A stretch of 45,885 nt of DNA from Flemingiibacterium sp045586505 (GCA_045586505.1 JAZNAL010000037.1:1-45885), one strand, 5' to 3'. Counted from the first letter of the stretch, positions 24,862-34,001 are shown. Numbers and translations are program-made. Notes: generated from the letters alone by a model not told the origin.

Positions 24862-24990
24862 TCACTTAATAAGCACCACACGGCAAGGCGCACCGTTATG
24901 TATGGAGCTAAGCATCTCTCTTTTTGGCTCAAGGACTCCCGAGTAGACCTCGCATCTGAACATTTCCTGTAATATATCGTATATTTTCAT
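24862..24990 (-). CDS. Candidate 42-residue small protein
   Basis: ATG 24990, with GGTGA 5 bp upstream, encodes MKIYDILQEMFRCEVYSGVL, then EPKREMLSSIHNG and CRVVLIK, stop TGA at 24864-24862. It is followed immediately by the minus-strand face of the bidirectional terminator. A TATAAT-like box lies ~55 bp upstream of the start (GTTATAATTAG on the minus strand), but the -35 is poor. Composition looks coding (amphipathic, two Cys). No family recognised. Chance occurrence is possible at this length. Nothing else is seen between 24991 and 25101. Confidence 0.45.
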   Translation of the reverse strand: MKIYDILQEMFRCEVYSGVLEPKREMLSSIHNGAPCRVVLIK

Positions 24991-25101
24991 ATTTCACCGT
25001 TCCAATACAATTAGAAGAAATCTCGACCTAACCTAATTATAACGGATTTTGGTCAAAAAAATCAGGCAGACCACTATGATTTTTCAAAGAAAGGCACGCT
25101 T

Positions 25102-26310
25102 ATGAATCTTCAGTTGCTTTCACTTTTTGTTAAAAACTACCGCGACACTGAAAACCCGAACATACGCACAGAGTGCGCTTCTGCCGCAAGTGTGATCGGT
25201 GTTGTTTCCAATGCGCTTCTATCTGTAATGAAGATCATTATCGGTATCTTGTCCGGAAGCATCGCCATCATTGCCGATGCAGTTAACAATATCGCGGATG
25301 CCGCGTCATCGGTAATTACGCTTGTAGGCTTCAAATTAGCAAGCAAGCCTGCCGACAGAGAGCATCCCTACGGGCATCGTCGAATTGAATATATCACGGG
25401 GCTGATTATTTCTATGGTAATCTGCGTCCTGGGGCTGGAACTCTTCTTAAACTCTGTTGATGCGATACTTCATCCAACCAAAACAGATTATTCTGCGGTG
25501 TCTCTTACCATACTTGTAATATCAGTTGTCATTAAGCTGTGGCAGGGGCTTTTCTACAGAGCCGTTGGCAAGCATATAAACTCAAGTGCGATGATCGCCA
25601 CAGCCGCCGACAGCCGAAACGATGCCATATCCACACTTGCGGTGTTTGTGGGGGCGCTGATATCCAAATTCAGCGGCGTTAATCTTGACGGGTGGCTGGG
25701 CCTTGCAGTCGCCTGCTTTATTGTTAAATCCGGTATCGGACTAGTAATGGAAACCGCAGACCCGCTCCTCGGCACACCGCCATCCGGCGAGCTTGTTTCA
25801 AACATAGGCAAAAAGATCATGTCCTACGATGGCGTGCTGGGTTATCACGATCTTGTGGTCCACGATTACGGAAGCGACCGTATCTTTGCTTCGGTACACT
25901 TAGAGGTTCCCGCCGAGCAGGATATACTCATAAGTCACGATATTGCCGATAATATTGAGTTTGATTTCAGAAAAGAGAACGGTATCGCGCTTGTCGTACA
26001 TCTCGATCCTATCATCACTCAAGATGAGGAGTTAGCCGAACTGCGGCGTCAGATCGAAGCCATAACCATGCTTGTCTCCGAAGAATACGGCTGTGAGGTC
26101 TCAATGCACGATTTCCGTGTGGTACGCGGCAAATCTCACACCAATCTCATTTTTGATGTAGTTGTTCCCTTTGAATGTGTTCTGTGTGATACCGAGCTTT
26201 GCGCCTCATTTGACAAGCGCATACGTATGCTCGACCCCACCTATAATTCCGTGATCACCTGCGACCGCTGTTATGTCAGCACCACCGAGGGCAATCCAAA
26301 AAAAGATTGA
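25102..26310 (+). CDS. Cation diffusion facilitator (CDF) divalent-metal exporter
   Basis: 402 residues. Six membrane helices occupy the first ~215 residues. Metal-site motifs are DAVNNIAD (59-66), HPYGHRRIEY (88-97) and DSRND (171-175), which would ligate Zn, Mn or Fe at the transport site. ETADPLLG leads into a cytoplasmic domain (~225-395) that is longer than in minimal CDF proteins and ends with several cysteines (ECVLCDTELC, CDRCYVS). Those could bind metal. It exports divalent cations by H+ antiport. No ykoY-yybP or NiCo riboswitch motif is visible upstream. Confidence 0.9.
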   Translation: MNLQLLSLFVKNYRDTENPNIRTECASAASVIGVVSNALLSVMKIIIGILSGSIAIIADAVNNIADAASSVITLVGFKLASKPADREHPYGHRRIEYITGLIISMVICVLGLELFLNSVDAILHPTKTDYSAVSLTILVISVVIKLWQGLFYRAVGKHINSSAMIATAADSRNDAISTLAVFVGALISKFSGVNLDGWLGLAVACFIVKSGIGLVMETADPLLGTPPSGELVSNIGKKIMSYDGVLGYHDLVVHDYGSDRIFASVHLEVPAEQDILISHDIADNIEFDFRKENGIALVVHLDPIITQDEELAELRRQIEAITMLVSEEYGCEVSMHDFRVVRGKSHTNLIFDVVVPFECVLCDTELCASFDKRIRMLDPTYNSVITCDRCYVSTTEGNPKKD

Positions 26311-26319
26311 TAAAGGGCG

Positions 26320-26382
26320 AATTGCTTCTGTATTTCGAGTCAACAATGCTTGTACCCGAAATACAGAAGCAATTTTTTATTT
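26320..26382 (+). terminator. Very strong terminator after the CDF gene
   Basis: 18-bp perfect arms starting AATTGCTTC (26320-26337) and CGAAATACAG (26357-26374), then TTTTATTT. It separates the transporter from spoIIR. Confidence 0.9.
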
Positions 26383-26399
26383 ACGAAAGGATTCCCAAA

Positions 26400-27029
26400 A
26401 TGCACGACCGTTTAACCGCATTTTTACTTACCTTCTCGATTCTCACCGCACTTATGCTCCCACTGTCCGCGGCACTGCCGTCTTTAGAGGAAGCGACACT
26501 GTATGACGGCATCATCCGCCTGCACGTTCTCGCAAACTCCGATGGCGAGAACGATCAAGCACTCAAGCTCGCTGTACGCGACGGCATACTTGAGGCAGTA
26601 TCGGAGCTGCTTTATGATGTCACCGACCGTACCACCGCAGAAAACCGTCTTCGCGAAAACCTCCACATGATCGAATCTGCCGCAAAGCAGGTGATCCACG
26701 AAAACGGATACGGATACTCCGTCTCGGTGACGCTCACCGAGGAAAGCTATCCCACACGCGAATACGAGAATATCACGCTGCCTGCGGGAATCTACACCTC
26801 CCTACGGGTACTTATTGGTGAAGCCGAGGGGCAGAATTGGTGGTGCGTGTTGTTTCCGAAGCTGTGCATCGGTGCCAGTCGTGATGTAAGCGCCTTTTCT
26901 GTGGTGGACGACTCCGAGCTTGCCGCGGCGGGACTGACGCCATCGCAGGTACGCATAATTACGGGAAACTCCCCCGATGTGGTGGTAAAATTCCGCATAC
27001 TTGAATTTTTCGGTCAGCTTTTCTCCTGA
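26400..27029 (+). CDS. spoIIR: Stage II sporulation protein R
   Basis: 209 residues from ATG 26400 (GAAAGGA upstream). A longer frame from 26307 runs through the terminator and is rejected. An N-terminal signal/anchor (FLLTFSILTALMLPLSAALP) is followed by the conserved IIRLHVLANSDGENDQALKL and QNWWCVLFPKLC of SpoIIR. It is made in the forespore, crosses into the intermembrane space and triggers SpoIIGA to process pro-SigmaE in the mother cell. No SigF-type promoter is evident in the short gap after the terminator. Confidence 0.92.
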   Translation: MHDRLTAFLLTFSILTALMLPLSAALPSLEEATLYDGIIRLHVLANSDGENDQALKLAVRDGILEAVSELLYDVTDRTTAENRLRENLHMIESAAKQVIHENGYGYSVSVTLTEESYPTREYENITLPAGIYTSLRVLIGEAEGQNWWCVLFPKLCIGASRDVSAFSVVDDSELAAAGLTPSQVRIITGNSPDVVVKFRILEFFGQLFS

Positions 27030-27040
27030 TTTTCATTGTA

Positions 27041-27066
27041 AGCTCACCCCACGGTGAGCTTTTTTG
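27041..27066 (+). terminator. Terminator of spoIIR
   Basis: AGCTCACC (27041-27048) and GGTGAGCT (27053-27060), followed by TTTTTTGC. Confidence 0.85.
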
Positions 27067-27196
27067 CTAAATCCATGCACTTTTCATCTTTTGCATACAC
27101 ACGCCTCAAAAAATACGTTCCCCGCAGTGTCAACCTCCGCTTTCTCGCCATACACTGTCAATGCCCCGCAAAATTCACTATGAACGGAGGAAATCT

Positions 27197-27622
27197 ATGG
27201 ATCAAACACAGAATGTTGGCTATCTTGTAGTCAACGTCTCCACCGCTCGCGGTGCCATACCGCTGTCGGGCGCTTCGGTCACCGTGATGTACGACGAGCC
27301 CGAAAACAGCTCGATATTCACTGTACTTACCACCGATATGAGCGGCAAGACCGGCAAGATCGAGCTTCCCGCCCCCGCCCGTGCCCTCTCGGAGGTCCCC
27401 GGCAACGCCAAGCCCTACGCCACCTACACCCTGCAGATCGAAAAAAACGGTTATTACACCGTCACAAACACCAATGTCCCCATATTCGCGGGTGTCACCT
27501 CCATCCAACCGGTGGAGATGCTCCCCCGCGCCGAATACAACTCGGACAGCGTCTATCCCCGCGTCGGACTTGAGATATCCGAAGGAACGAATCAGACGTT
27601 GGACGGGAATAATATGCGGTAA
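27197..27622 (+). CDS. Small carboxypeptidase-regulatory-like domain protein, spore-associated context
   Basis: 141 residues from ATG 27197 with GGAGG 6 bp upstream. YLVVNVSTARGAIPLSGASV, then KTGKIELPAPA and YTLQIEKNGYYTVTNTNVPI form a beta-sandwich like carboxypeptidase-regulatory/transthyretin folds. No signal peptide. It heads a group with two peptidoglycan-binding proteins of the spore cortex-lytic type and probably works with them. Its TAA stop (27620-27622) coincides with the first bases of the MITE-like element at 27620-27763, so the natural C-terminus may have been changed by that insertion. Confidence 0.7.
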   Translation: MDQTQNVGYLVVNVSTARGAIPLSGASVTVMYDEPENSSIFTVLTTDMSGKTGKIELPAPARALSEVPGNAKPYATYTLQIEKNGYYTVTNTNVPIFAGVTSIQPVEMLPRAEYNSDSVYPRVGLEISEGTNQTLDGNNMR

Positions 27623-27763
27623 ATTATCGATTAGCCGAGCCGAGCTGGGGGGGCAGGGGGGCGGATGGGATCGGCTGCAGGTCTCCGACCTGCTTGAGAG
27701 ACAAAGCAGCCCCCCTGCCCGCAGCGATGCGAAGCATCGCGAGGACAGATAAACGATAATTTA
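27620..27763. mobile_element. MITE-like palindromic element, 144 bp
   Basis: It is bounded by TAAATTATCG (27620-27629) and its inverse CGATAATTTA (27754-27763). Inside are nested arms GGGCAGGGGGGC (27651-27662) and GCCCCCCTGCCC (27709-27720), an inner GCAGGTC/GACCTGC hairpin, and GCGATGC/GCATCGC. No coding capacity. The same end sequence begins the element at 34481. Confidence 0.65.
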
Positions 27764-27785
27764 TAAAACAACATATTCAGAAAGG

Positions 27786-29186
27786 ATGATATCTCTGCCG
27801 CTTCCGTATATACCGGAAACCATTACTGTACACCTGGGCGCGCCGGATGCCGCCGCCGAAAACGTTACGGTTTCCTTCCCCGATTACATAAAGAACGTCG
27901 CTTCCAGCGAAATATATCCCACCTGGCCGGAGAACGCCATCCGTGCCAACATCTATGCGCAGATATCCTACGCGCTCAACCGCATCTACACTGAATACTA
28001 CCGTAGCCGCGGTTATGATTTCGATATTACCAACTCCACCACCATCGACCAGTCGTTTGTGCAGGGCCGTGATATTTTCGATAATATAGCAGAAATAGTC
28101 GATGACATCTTTAACGATTATCTTGTACGCCCCGGCGAGGTCCAGCCGCTGTTTGCGCAGTACTGTGACGGAGTCGAGGTGCAATGCGAGGGACTGTCAC
28201 AGTGGGGCACAGTGGATCTCGCGAATCAAGGTCTGACGCCCTACGATATCCTCACCCGCTACTACGGTACCAACCTCGATATCAATACCGACACCCCGAT
28301 CCAGCCCTTCAGCCCCTCTCTGCCCTACCGTCCGCTCCGGCTTGGTAACTTCGGCAACGATGTGCGCACGGTACAGGTGCGGCTGAACCGCATCTCCGCC
28401 AATTATCCGTCCATCCCGAAGATATACCCCATTGACGGCGTTTTCGGCATCTCCACCGACAACGCCGTGAAGGAGTTCCAGCGGGTGTTCGATCTGACGC
28501 CCGACGGCATCGTGGGGCCTGCCACATGGTACAAAATTATCCAGCTTTACAACGGGGTGAAGCGGCTCAACGCACTCGCGTCCGAGGGTTTGACCTTTGA
28601 GGATGTGTCTGCACAGTTCCCAACGGAGCTTTCGCCTGGCGATGAAAGCATATATGTGCGAGAATTTCAGTATTTTCTGAATGTCCTCGGCGAAAACCTC
28701 GCGGCGATACCGCCCATTGCCATCGACGGCAGCTTCGGCCCCGCCACCGAAGCCGCAGTCCGCGCCTTCCAGATGGCGTACGGTCTGCCCGTGACGGGCG
28801 TTGTGGATGAGGCGACGTGGATCGATATATACAACGCTTACCGCGGCATCCTCCTGTCCACACCGGAGTATTACAATGGTACCCCCGTGGTGCTCTTTCC
28901 CGGATACCTGCTCCTCCTTGGTATGCAGGGCGATGAGGTAGCACTGCTCCAGGAGTATCTGCGCGTATTATCCACGGTCTACACCGAGATTCCCACCATA
29001 GATGTCAACGGCGTCTACGGTACGGCGACCCGTGATGCGGTCATCGCCTTTCAGTCACTGTTCGGGCTGAGTCCCACGGGAATCGTCGACGCGTTGACCT
29101 GGGATGCCATCACCGATGCCTACAGCGATATTTATTACGGCAGCAGAGCCGCCGAGGGACAGTTTGGCGGCACAACGCTGTCCTGA
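27786..29186 (+). CDS. Spore peptidoglycan-binding protein with three PG_binding_1 domains
   Basis: 466 residues. The N-terminal ~165 residues (VSFPDYIKNVASSEIYPTWP, then EGLSQWGTVDLANQGLTPYD) match the SpoIID-like region seen in clostridial spore cortex-lytic proteins. Three peptidoglycan-binding domains follow at about 175-260, 280-350 and 365-450, each with a DGxFG/NGVYG...AVxxFQ...G(I/V)VxxxTW pattern. No signal peptide, consistent with mother-cell deposition in the spore coat/cortex region. The start is uncertain: ATG 27786 directly follows AAAGG, so CTG at 27795 (PLPYIPE...) fits ribosome-binding-site spacing better. Catalytic activity is not evident. Confidence 0.8.
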   Translation: MISLPLPYIPETITVHLGAPDAAAENVTVSFPDYIKNVASSEIYPTWPENAIRANIYAQISYALNRIYTEYYRSRGYDFDITNSTTIDQSFVQGRDIFDNIAEIVDDIFNDYLVRPGEVQPLFAQYCDGVEVQCEGLSQWGTVDLANQGLTPYDILTRYYGTNLDINTDTPIQPFSPSLPYRPLRLGNFGNDVRTVQVRLNRISANYPSIPKIYPIDGVFGISTDNAVKEFQRVFDLTPDGIVGPATWYKIIQLYNGVKRLNALASEGLTFEDVSAQFPTELSPGDESIYVREFQYFLNVLGENLAAIPPIAIDGSFGPATEAAVRAFQMAYGLPVTGVVDEATWIDIYNAYRGILLSTPEYYNGTPVVLFPGYLLLLGMQGDEVALLQEYLRVLSTVYTEIPTIDVNGVYGTATRDAVIAFQSLFGLSPTGIVDALTWDAITDAYSDIYYGSRAAEGQFGGTTLS

Positions 29187-29197
29187 AAGGAACCGCC

Positions 29198-29725
29198 ATG
29201 CGAGATATTACCGATGAGAGAAACAGCATTACCGAGCTGCAGCGCTATTTGAGAGAGCTGCACCACAGCACGGGCGGCGATATACCGCTTGTGAACCCGG
29301 ACGGCATCTACGGTCCCGAAACCGCCGCAGCAGTGCGGGCATTTCAAGTAGAAGCGGGGCTCCCCGAAACAGGCGAGGCTGATCTTGCGACCTGGAACGC
29401 CATATACAAGGCATACACCGAAGCCGTGACGATGCGTGCACGACCCAACCCCATCTCCCCATTTCCCGAGGAGGAGGGCTACGAGATCGACGAGGGTGAG
29501 CACTCCGACATCGTGGCCATCGTGCAGTTTATGCTCCGCCTGCTTGCCAATGCCTACGATAACATCGACGGTCTGCCGCCCGAGGGCGTCTACAACGAGG
29601 CAACCATCAAGGATATCAGGACTTTTCAAAAGTCACACGGACTCCCGGTCACGGGCAGAGTCGATAAAGCCACATGGAATGCTCTCGCCGATGCCTACAA
29701 CCGCATAAACCGCATTGACGGGTAG
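29198..29725 (+). CDS. Two-domain peptidoglycan-binding protein
   Basis: 175 residues, essentially two PG_binding_1 domains: residues ~8-78 (NPDGIYGPETAAAVRAFQ) and ~100-170 (PPEGVYNEATIKDIRTFQKS), joined by an acidic linker. No catalytic domain and no signal peptide. It starts 11 bp after the larger peptidoglycan-binding gene, with GAAAGGA upstream, and is surely co-transcribed. It likely binds cortex or germ-wall peptidoglycan in the spore. Confidence 0.8.
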   Translation: MRDITDERNSITELQRYLRELHHSTGGDIPLVNPDGIYGPETAAAVRAFQVEAGLPETGEADLATWNAIYKAYTEAVTMRARPNPISPFPEEEGYEIDEGEHSDIVAIVQFMLRLLANAYDNIDGLPPEGVYNEATIKDIRTFQKSHGLPVTGRVDKATWNALADAYNRINRIDG

Positions 29726-29791
29726 CAAAATATCATTTAGCGCGCCCCGGCGAGTTTGCGACGAAAAAAGATTATAAGGCCAATTTAGCAT

Positions 29792-29818
29792 AAAAAAGCC
29801 GCCAAAAGGCGGCTTTTT
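29792..29818. terminator. Bidirectional terminator between convergent genes
   Basis: AAAAAAGCCGCC, loop AAAA, GGCGGCTTTTT: it ends the peptidoglycan-binding operon (+) and yebC (-). The rest of 29726-29791 shows nothing. Confidence 0.9.
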
Positions 29819-29839
29819 GGGTGTGGCTTGTTTTTCGGT

Positions 29840-30574
29840 TTATTCCTCGTCGGAGTTCTCCCAGTTGTGGTAGACCTCGATAACATCATCGTTGTCTTCA
29901 AGCGCTTCCAGCAGCTTGTTCATGTTCTTGAGGTCATCCTCGCCGGTGAGGGTAACGTAGCTGGAAGGAATCTTGTCGGTGTCAGCCGACGCGATCGCAT
30001 AGCCCTTATCAGCAAGCGCCGCACGAACGGCTTCAAGGTCATCAGTCTCGGTGGAGATCTCGAAAACGCCATCCTCGGATGCGAAGTCAGCGGCACCTGC
30101 TTCGAGAGCATCCTCCATAAGCTGATCCTCGTCAATCTTGCCGTCATTCTCGATCACGATAACGCCCTTCTCCTCAAACATGAAGGACACACAGCCGGTA
30201 GTACCGAGATTGCCGCCGAATTTGTCGAAGTAATGACGAACCTCGGAGGCGGTACGGTTACGGTTGTCGGTGGTAGCCTCAACGATTACGGCAACGCCGC
30301 AGGGGCCGTAGCCCTCGTATACGATCTCCTCGTAATCTGCACTGTCCGCTGAGGAAGCCTTCTTGATGATACGGTCGATATTGTCGTTAGGTACGTTATT
30401 AGCCTTTGCCTTGGTAATAAGAGCCGCTAACTTGCTGTTGGATACGGGATCGGGACCGCCCTCTTTTACTGCAACCGCCATCTCCTTACCGATCTTTGTG
30501 AAGATCTTCGCACGCTGTGCGTCGGTCTTCTCTTTTTTATGCATTATATTTTTCCATTTGCTATGTCCGGACAT
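29840..30574 (-). CDS. yebC: YebC/PmpR-family translation/transcription factor
   Basis: 244 residues from ATG 30574 (GGAG upstream), preferred over 30598. It has the family start MSGHSKWKNIMHKKEKTDAQ, DRIIKKASSADSADYEEIVY and the conserved GYGPCGVAVIVEATTDNRNR. YebC proteins bind DNA and, in recent work, relieve ribosome stalling at proline stretches. Cytoplasmic. It follows argS on the same strand after 52 bp. Confidence 0.95.
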   Translation of the reverse strand: MSGHSKWKNIMHKKEKTDAQRAKIFTKIGKEMAVAVKEGGPDPVSNSKLAALITKAKANNVPNDNIDRIIKKASSADSADYEEIVYEGYGPCGVAVIVEATTDNRNRTASEVRHYFDKFGGNLGTTGCVSFMFEEKGVIVIENDGKIDEDQLMEDALEAGAADFASEDGVFEISTETDDLEAVRAALADKGYAIASADTDKIPSSYVTLTGEDDLKNMNKLLEALEDNDDVIEVYHNWENSDEE

Positions 30575-30626
30575 GATTTTATTCTCCTCTATTCTCAATA
30601 ATCGCGGTGTGAAATACTTTCACGCT

Positions 30627-32357
30627 TTATATTTTCTCGGTTTTCTTCATGCAGATGAGCCCGAATGCACTACCGAGGACGGTACGCACGCAGGAGGTGA
30701 GCGCCACGCGGAAGTCACGGGTTACAGCATCGGGAGCTGTGACAATCTGGCACTCATGGTAGAAGTGGTTGAACGCCGCGCATACATCCAGGATGTAGCG
30801 GGTGATGACCGACGGCTCGAGATCATTAAGCGCCGAAAGCACCTTTTCGGGGAAGATGGACAGCACCTTTAAAAGTGCCGCCTCGGCATGATCGGTGACC
30901 ATAGATGCCTCAGGCTTGATCCCCGGAACACCGCCTGCCTTTTCGATAATGGAGCAGGTACGCGCAAAGGTGTACTGTGCGTAGGGACCGGTGTTGCCGT
31001 CGAAGTTGAGGGCATCCTCTAAAATGAAGTTGATATCCTTAATACGGCTGTTCATGAGGTAGTGGAAGATGATCGCGCCGACGCCGACTGCCTCGGCAAC
31101 CTCTTCCTTGTTTTCAAGCGCCGCGTTCTTCTCCTCCATGATCTTGCCGACCTTCTCAATGGACTCGGCAAACAGCTCCTTAAGCAGGATTACGTTACCC
31201 GTACGGGTCGCCAGCTTCGCGCCGTTGATGGATACTGTGCCGTAGGGGACATGGATGAGATTCTTAGCCCAATCGTAGCCCATCAGCTCTACCACCTTGA
31301 ACCACTGTGCAAAGTGTAAGCTCTGACCGGCTGAGGTTACATAGATGTTCTTCTCAAAGTCGTAGGTCTTCTTTCTGTAAAGAGCCGCCGCGATATCACG
31401 GGCGGGATACAGAGTCGAGCCGTCACGCTTCAGAATAAGGCAGGGGGGCATATTATATTCTTCCAGATTGATGATGGATGCGCCGTCATCGATGGTCATA
31501 AGGTTCTTATCCTTAAGCTCCTGTACCACCGCAGGCATCTTGTCGGAATAGAAGCTCTCACCGTTGTAGGAATCAAACTCAATGCCGAGCTGCTTGTAGG
31601 TTCGACTGTATTCGCGAAGAGAAATTTCGATAAACCATTTCCAAAGCGCGGTGTTTTCTTCATCATGCTGTTCCAGCTTAGTAAACTCCGCTCTTGCGGC
31701 ATCGTTAAGGGAGGGATCCTTTTCAGCTTCCTCGTGGAACTTTACATAGAGCGCAACCAGTGCGTCGATATCCCCCTTCTCCACTACCTCACGACTGCCC
31801 CACTTGCGGTAAGCCACGATGAGCTTGCCGAACTGTGTGCCCCAGTCGCCGAGATGGTTGACACCGATGCAGTTGTAGCCGCAGAACTCGTGGAGCATCT
31901 TAAGGCTGTGACCGATGACGGTAGTACCGAGGTGACCGATGTGGAAGGGCTTTGCGACGTTGGGGGAGGAGTAGTCCAGCACTACGTTCTTGCCCGCACC
32001 AAAATCGAAGGAGCCGTATTTGTCACCCTTTGCCATGATCTCGGGCATCAGCTTGCCCGCAAGATACTCAGCGGAGATGAAAATGTTAAGATAACCGCCC
32101 ACAACGTCTGCCTTTGCGATAATGTCGTCTGTGAGCTCCTCAGAAAGCTTGGAGGCGATCATAGGAGGTCCCATACGCATCGCCTTTGACAGCTTGAAGC
32201 AGGGAAACGCAAGGTCGCCCAGCTTATCATCTGGCGGATACTCAAGATAGGAGGCAAAATCCTCTGCGGTGATGTCAGCCGCCGCGGGATTACCCTCTGT
32301 AAGTGCGGCAAACTTCGAATAGAGCTTGTCCGCTATGTGTTTTTTTACTGTAAGCAT
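30627..32357 (-). CDS. argS: Arginyl-tRNA synthetase
   Basis: 576 residues. N-terminal additional domain (~1-110), class I HIGH motif in SSPNVAKPFHIGHLGTTVIG (~128-147), VNHLGDWGTQFGKL, and the C-terminal DALRA domain ending ...GLICMKKTEKI. It charges tRNA-Arg with arginine using ATP. The canonical KMSK is replaced by a degenerate loop (KLATRTGNVI), as is usual for ArgRS. Consensus promoter at 32422-32450 and AAAGGAACG before ATG 32357. Confidence 0.95.
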   Translation of the reverse strand: MLTVKKHIADKLYSKFAALTEGNPAAADITAEDFASYLEYPPDDKLGDLAFPCFKLSKAMRMGPPMIASKLSEELTDDIIAKADVVGGYLNIFISAEYLAGKLMPEIMAKGDKYGSFDFGAGKNVVLDYSSPNVAKPFHIGHLGTTVIGHSLKMLHEFCGYNCIGVNHLGDWGTQFGKLIVAYRKWGSREVVEKGDIDALVALYVKFHEEAEKDPSLNDAARAEFTKLEQHDEENTALWKWFIEISLREYSRTYKQLGIEFDSYNGESFYSDKMPAVVQELKDKNLMTIDDGASIINLEEYNMPPCLILKRDGSTLYPARDIAAALYRKKTYDFEKNIYVTSAGQSLHFAQWFKVVELMGYDWAKNLIHVPYGTVSINGAKLATRTGNVILLKELFAESIEKVGKIMEEKNAALENKEEVAEAVGVGAIIFHYLMNSRIKDINFILEDALNFDGNTGPYAQYTFARTCSIIEKAGGVPGIKPEASMVTDHAEAALLKVLSIFPEKVLSALNDLEPSVITRYILDVCAAFNHFYHECQIVTAPDAVTRDFRVALTSCVRTVLGSAFGLICMKKTEKI

Positions 32358-32421
32358 GATATCGTTCCTTTTTTGGTTTTATGAATATAATCCGTTTTTT
32401 ATGAAACATATATAATAAATT

Positions 32422-32450
32422 ATTATACCATATATTGCTCCGCTACGCAA
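32422..32450 (-). promoter_or_regulatory. SigA promoter of argS
   Basis: Minus strand: TTGCGT (32450-32445), 17-bp spacer, TATAAT (32427-32422). No T-box core is seen in the ~60-nt leader. Confidence 0.75.
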
Positions 32451-32468
32451 TAGCAAAACCGCCAAAAA

Positions 32469-33866
32469 TTACGTCTCGGCAAGCTTTCTGCCCATTAAAA
32501 CGCCCATTACCGATGCCATCATCAGACCCCTTGTCCATCCGCTGGAGTCACCGAGGCAGTGAAGTCCCGAAAGCGAGGTATTAAGGTTCTCGTCCATCTT
32601 CACGCGGTTAGAGTAGAACTTCAACTCTGGCGAATAGAGTAGCGTCTCGGGACTTGCAAATCCGGGAACTACAATATCCATAGCCTGAATGAAGTTGATG
32701 ATATTGGTCATGGCGCGGTACGGCATCGCAGCGGTGATATCGCCTGCCACCGCATCGGGAAGCGTGGGCTTGACGTTACTCTGCGCCAACTCCTTCGGCC
32801 AGGTACGCTTGCCATCCAGAATATCGCCGAAGCGCTGAATAAGGATGTGCCCCGCGCCAAGCATATTGGTAAGCTCGCCCACCTTTTTTGCGTACTCGAT
32901 AGGCTGATTGAAGGGCACGCTGAAATTGTGGGAGCAGAGAATGGCGAGATTGGTATTGCCTGATTTGTGCTCCTTATATGAGTGACCATTGACCACCGCA
33001 AGATTGTTGTCGTAATTCTCCTGTGACACAAATCCGCCTGGATTCTGACAGAAGGTGCGCACCTTATTTTTGAACGGCTTCGGATAACCGATCAGCTTGG
33101 ATTCGTAAAGCACGCGGTTCACATCCTCAATGATCTCATTGCGCACCTCAACGCGCACACCGATATCTACGGTGCCCGGCTTGTGCTCCACGTTGTGCTC
33201 GGCACAAATTTTCTCCAGCCAATCCGCTCCGCGTCTGCCGGTGGCAACCACGACAGTATCGGCACGCAGTTCGCACTCACTGCCGTCTTTTTCGGTGAGC
33301 ATTACACCGCGGCAGGCATTATTTTCTACTATGAGATCGGTGCAGTTAGCGCCGAACATCAGCGTGATGCCGTTTGCGACAAGATATTCCTGTATAGAGT
33401 GGTAGATGCTCTGCGCCTTTTCGGTGCCGAGGTGACGTATGGGGCAGTCTACAAGGCGAAGTCCCGCCTGAATGGCACGCTTGCGGATCTCTTTGATGTA
33501 GGGATCGTTTGAAATACCCTCCACGTGCTCGTCCGCACCAAATTCGAGGTAGATCTTGTCGGTGTAGTCTATAAGCTCCACCGCATTCTGCCAACCGATA
33601 AGCTCCGGAAGCTCGCCGCCCACGTCCGGCGACAGCGACAGCTTTCCGTCGGAAAACGCACCCGCACCCGAAAATCCCGTGGTGATATGGCAATACGGCT
33701 TACAATTTACGCAGGACTTGGTCTTTATTTTGGGACAACAGCGCTTTTCAACGGGCAATCCCTTTTCGATGATCACGATATTCTTTTTTGTACCCTGTCT
33801 TAAAAGCTCCAACGCGGTAAAAATACCCGCAGGCCCCGCGCCGACGATGATAATGTCATATTTCAT
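32469..33866 (-). CDS. FAD-dependent oxidoreductase (dehydrogenase-like flavoprotein)
   Basis: 465 residues from ATG 33866 (GGAGGGG upstream). The longer frame from 33980 includes the promoter and is rejected. The Rossmann start YDIIIVGAGPAGIFTALELL binds FAD, and TVVVATGRRGADWL and the C-terminal GLHCLGDSSGWTRGLMMASV complete the fold. A cysteine cluster CPKIKTKSCVNCKPYC (~residues 43-58) precedes TTGFSGAGAFSDGKLSL. This conserved family is common in Clostridia, with substrate unknown. The cysteines could bind a cluster or be redox-active. Confidence 0.85.
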   Translation of the reverse strand: MKYDIIIVGAGPAGIFTALELLRQGTKKNIVIIEKGLPVEKRCCPKIKTKSCVNCKPYCHITTGFSGAGAFSDGKLSLSPDVGGELPELIGWQNAVELIDYTDKIYLEFGADEHVEGISNDPYIKEIRKRAIQAGLRLVDCPIRHLGTEKAQSIYHSIQEYLVANGITLMFGANCTDLIVENNACRGVMLTEKDGSECELRADTVVVATGRRGADWLEKICAEHNVEHKPGTVDIGVRVEVRNEIIEDVNRVLYESKLIGYPKPFKNKVRTFCQNPGGFVSQENYDNNLAVVNGHSYKEHKSGNTNLAILCSHNFSVPFNQPIEYAKKVGELTNMLGAGHILIQRFGDILDGKRTWPKELAQSNVKPTLPDAVAGDITAAMPYRAMTNIINFIQAMDIVVPGFASPETLLYSPELKFYSNRVKMDENLNTSLSGLHCLGDSSGWTRGLMMASVMGVLMGRKLAET

Positions 33867-33896
33867 ACTCTTGCCCCTCCGTACAGACGCAAAAAC

Positions 33897-33921
33897 ATTC
33901 CGCAAACCGGGTCTGCGGAAT
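33897..33921 (-). terminator. Terminator-like hairpin inside the leader of the flavoprotein gene
   Basis: ATTCCGCA pairs with TGCGGAAT, followed on the minus strand by GTTTTTG. It lies between the promoter (33952-33980) and the ribosome binding site, so it could act as an attenuator. Confidence 0.5.
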
Positions 33922-33951
33922 GTAATTACACCTTTGATATAATTACATATA

Positions 33952-33980
33952 ATTATATCATATATTTTGCGGTTTGTCAA
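33952..33980 (-). promoter_or_regulatory. SigA promoter of the flavoprotein gene
   Basis: Minus strand: TTGACA (33980-33975), 17-bp spacer, TATAAT (33957-33952). Confidence 0.85.
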
Positions 33981-34001
33981 TTATTTTTCACGGAATCAAC
34001 G

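Noticed and set aside
24710..25101. Mn (yybP-ykoY) or NiCo riboswitch ahead of the CDF exporter
   Set aside because: The conserved cores of neither class could be found in the leader. The terminator belongs to a short RNA more than 240 bp upstream of the gene.
26307..26399. N-terminal extension of spoIIR from 26307
   Set aside because: It would translate through the strong terminator hairpin. The ribosome binding site and family alignment support 26400.
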